Source: an uncultured Eubacteriales bacterium
GTDB lineage: Bacteria; Bacillota; Clostridia; Christensenellales; Christensenellaceae
Length of the DNA: 5,533 nucleotides
Assembly (NCBI GenBank): GCA_905193725.1
Contig: CAJJPW010000150.1
Span: forward strand, 1-5,533
Direction of reading: 5' to 3'
A model generated the notes under the pieces. It had not been told where the DNA came from and searched no databases. It saw only the letters and a list, made by a program, of their open reading frames with translations. Within the stretch, counting starts at the first letter, position 1. Every line of letters starts with the position of its first letter. A program made the position numbers and the translations under genes. Below are positions 5,182-5,533 of the stretch, piece by piece.

Positions 5182-5533
5182 ATGTTAGAGCTCAATCACG
5201 TCAGCGCCGGCTATGATGGCACTAAAGTGCTGAACGATATCTCCTTTACACTGCCACGTGGCGAAAATCTATGCGTTTTAGGCCCCAATGGCTGTGGCAA
5301 AACCACTCTCATACGCACCATTGCGGCGCTCATACCCTTTGAGGGTTCCATCACCCTGGATGGTCAAAACATCTGCCGGTTAAAGCGCCGGGAGATCGCC
5401 TCTCGGATCGCAGTGATGAGCCAAATCCCCAGCCTATACTTTTCCTATACCATCTATGATACGGTGATGCTGGGAAGGTATCATCGCATCAAGAGCTCGT
5501 TTTTGGGCAAACCGGAAAAAGAGGATAGGGAAG
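5182..5533 (+). CDS. btuD: Cobalamin ABC transporter ATP-binding protein (BtuD type), 3' truncated by window
   Basis: The first 117 codons of an ABC ATPase are visible, probably 250-430 residues when complete; the window ends inside it. An A-loop Tyr11 (SAGYDG) is followed by Walker A GPNGCGKTT at residues 34-42 with Lys40, and the Q-loop glutamine is Gln81 in VMSQIP. YTIYDTVMLGR at 89-99 is typical of the FecE/FhuC/BtuD subgroup. The signature motif, Walker B and H-loop lie beyond the window. It should bind the permease on the cytoplasmic side and power import by ATP hydrolysis. It starts 3 bases after the permease stop. The purine-rich GAAGGCGG end of the permease gene (5166-5173) can serve as its ribosome binding site. 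Specificity for cobalamin is inferred from the riboswitch and operon, not from this protein itself. Confidence 0.83.
   Translation, partial: MLELNHVSAGYDGTKVLNDISFTLPRGENLCVLGPNGCGKTTLIRTIAALIPFEGSITLDGQNICRLKRREIASRIAVMSQIPSLYFSYTIYDTVMLGRYHRIKSSFLGKPEKEDRE

Noticed and set aside
4716..5216. 166-codon + strand ORF overlapping the permease and ATPase starts
   Set aside because: It is a frame-shifted reading of the permease, low in lysine and full of Gly, Arg and His, with no motif; both overlapped genes are well supported.

Overview
The window reads as chromosomal DNA from an endospore-forming member of the Bacillota, most likely class Clostridia. The sporulation genes spoIIAB and sigF, a GapN-type aldehyde dehydrogenase, short AT-rich intergenic hairpins, purine-rich ribosome binding sites and moderate GC content all fit. 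I cannot name the genus. Every gene lies on the + strand, and no transposase, phage gene, CRISPR array or tRNA/rRNA gene is visible.

Layout. (1) 1-962 is the 3' end of a spoIIA operon: the last 73 codons of spoIIAB (anti-sigma-F factor/kinase), then sigF. Its ribosome binding site overlaps the spoIIAB stop region. (2) 963-1132 is a 170-base gap with a small hairpin, a strong intrinsic terminator and the gapN start signals. These include a -10-like element resembling those read by sigma-F. (3) 1133-2635 is gapN, NADP-dependent non-phosphorylating glyceraldehyde-3-phosphate dehydrogenase. (4) 2636-3127 is a 492-base non-coding region. It holds a GC-rich hairpin just after gapN, a vegetative-type promoter, a cobalamin (B12) riboswitch aptamer with a probable P13 hairpin, and an intrinsic terminator acting as the expression platform. 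(5) 3128 to the window end is a tightly packed ABC importer operon: a substrate-binding lipoprotein, a FecCD-family permease (1-base stop/start overlap) and an ATPase cut by the window edge. The riboswitch makes this a cobalamin/corrinoid importer (BtuF-BtuC-BtuD type) rather than a siderophore or heme importer.

How the parts work together. SpoIIAB holds SigF inactive until the forespore programme begins. GapN oxidises glyceraldehyde-3-phosphate directly to 3-phosphoglycerate, giving NADPH and no ATP. The transport operon is probably shut off by transcription termination when cellular cobalamin is plentiful. No wholly new system is evident. The points most worth checking are the sigma-F-like element before gapN, a 12-bp long-range complementarity spanning the riboswitch terminator, and a short ORF with a strong ribosome binding site that begins inside the terminator hairpin.
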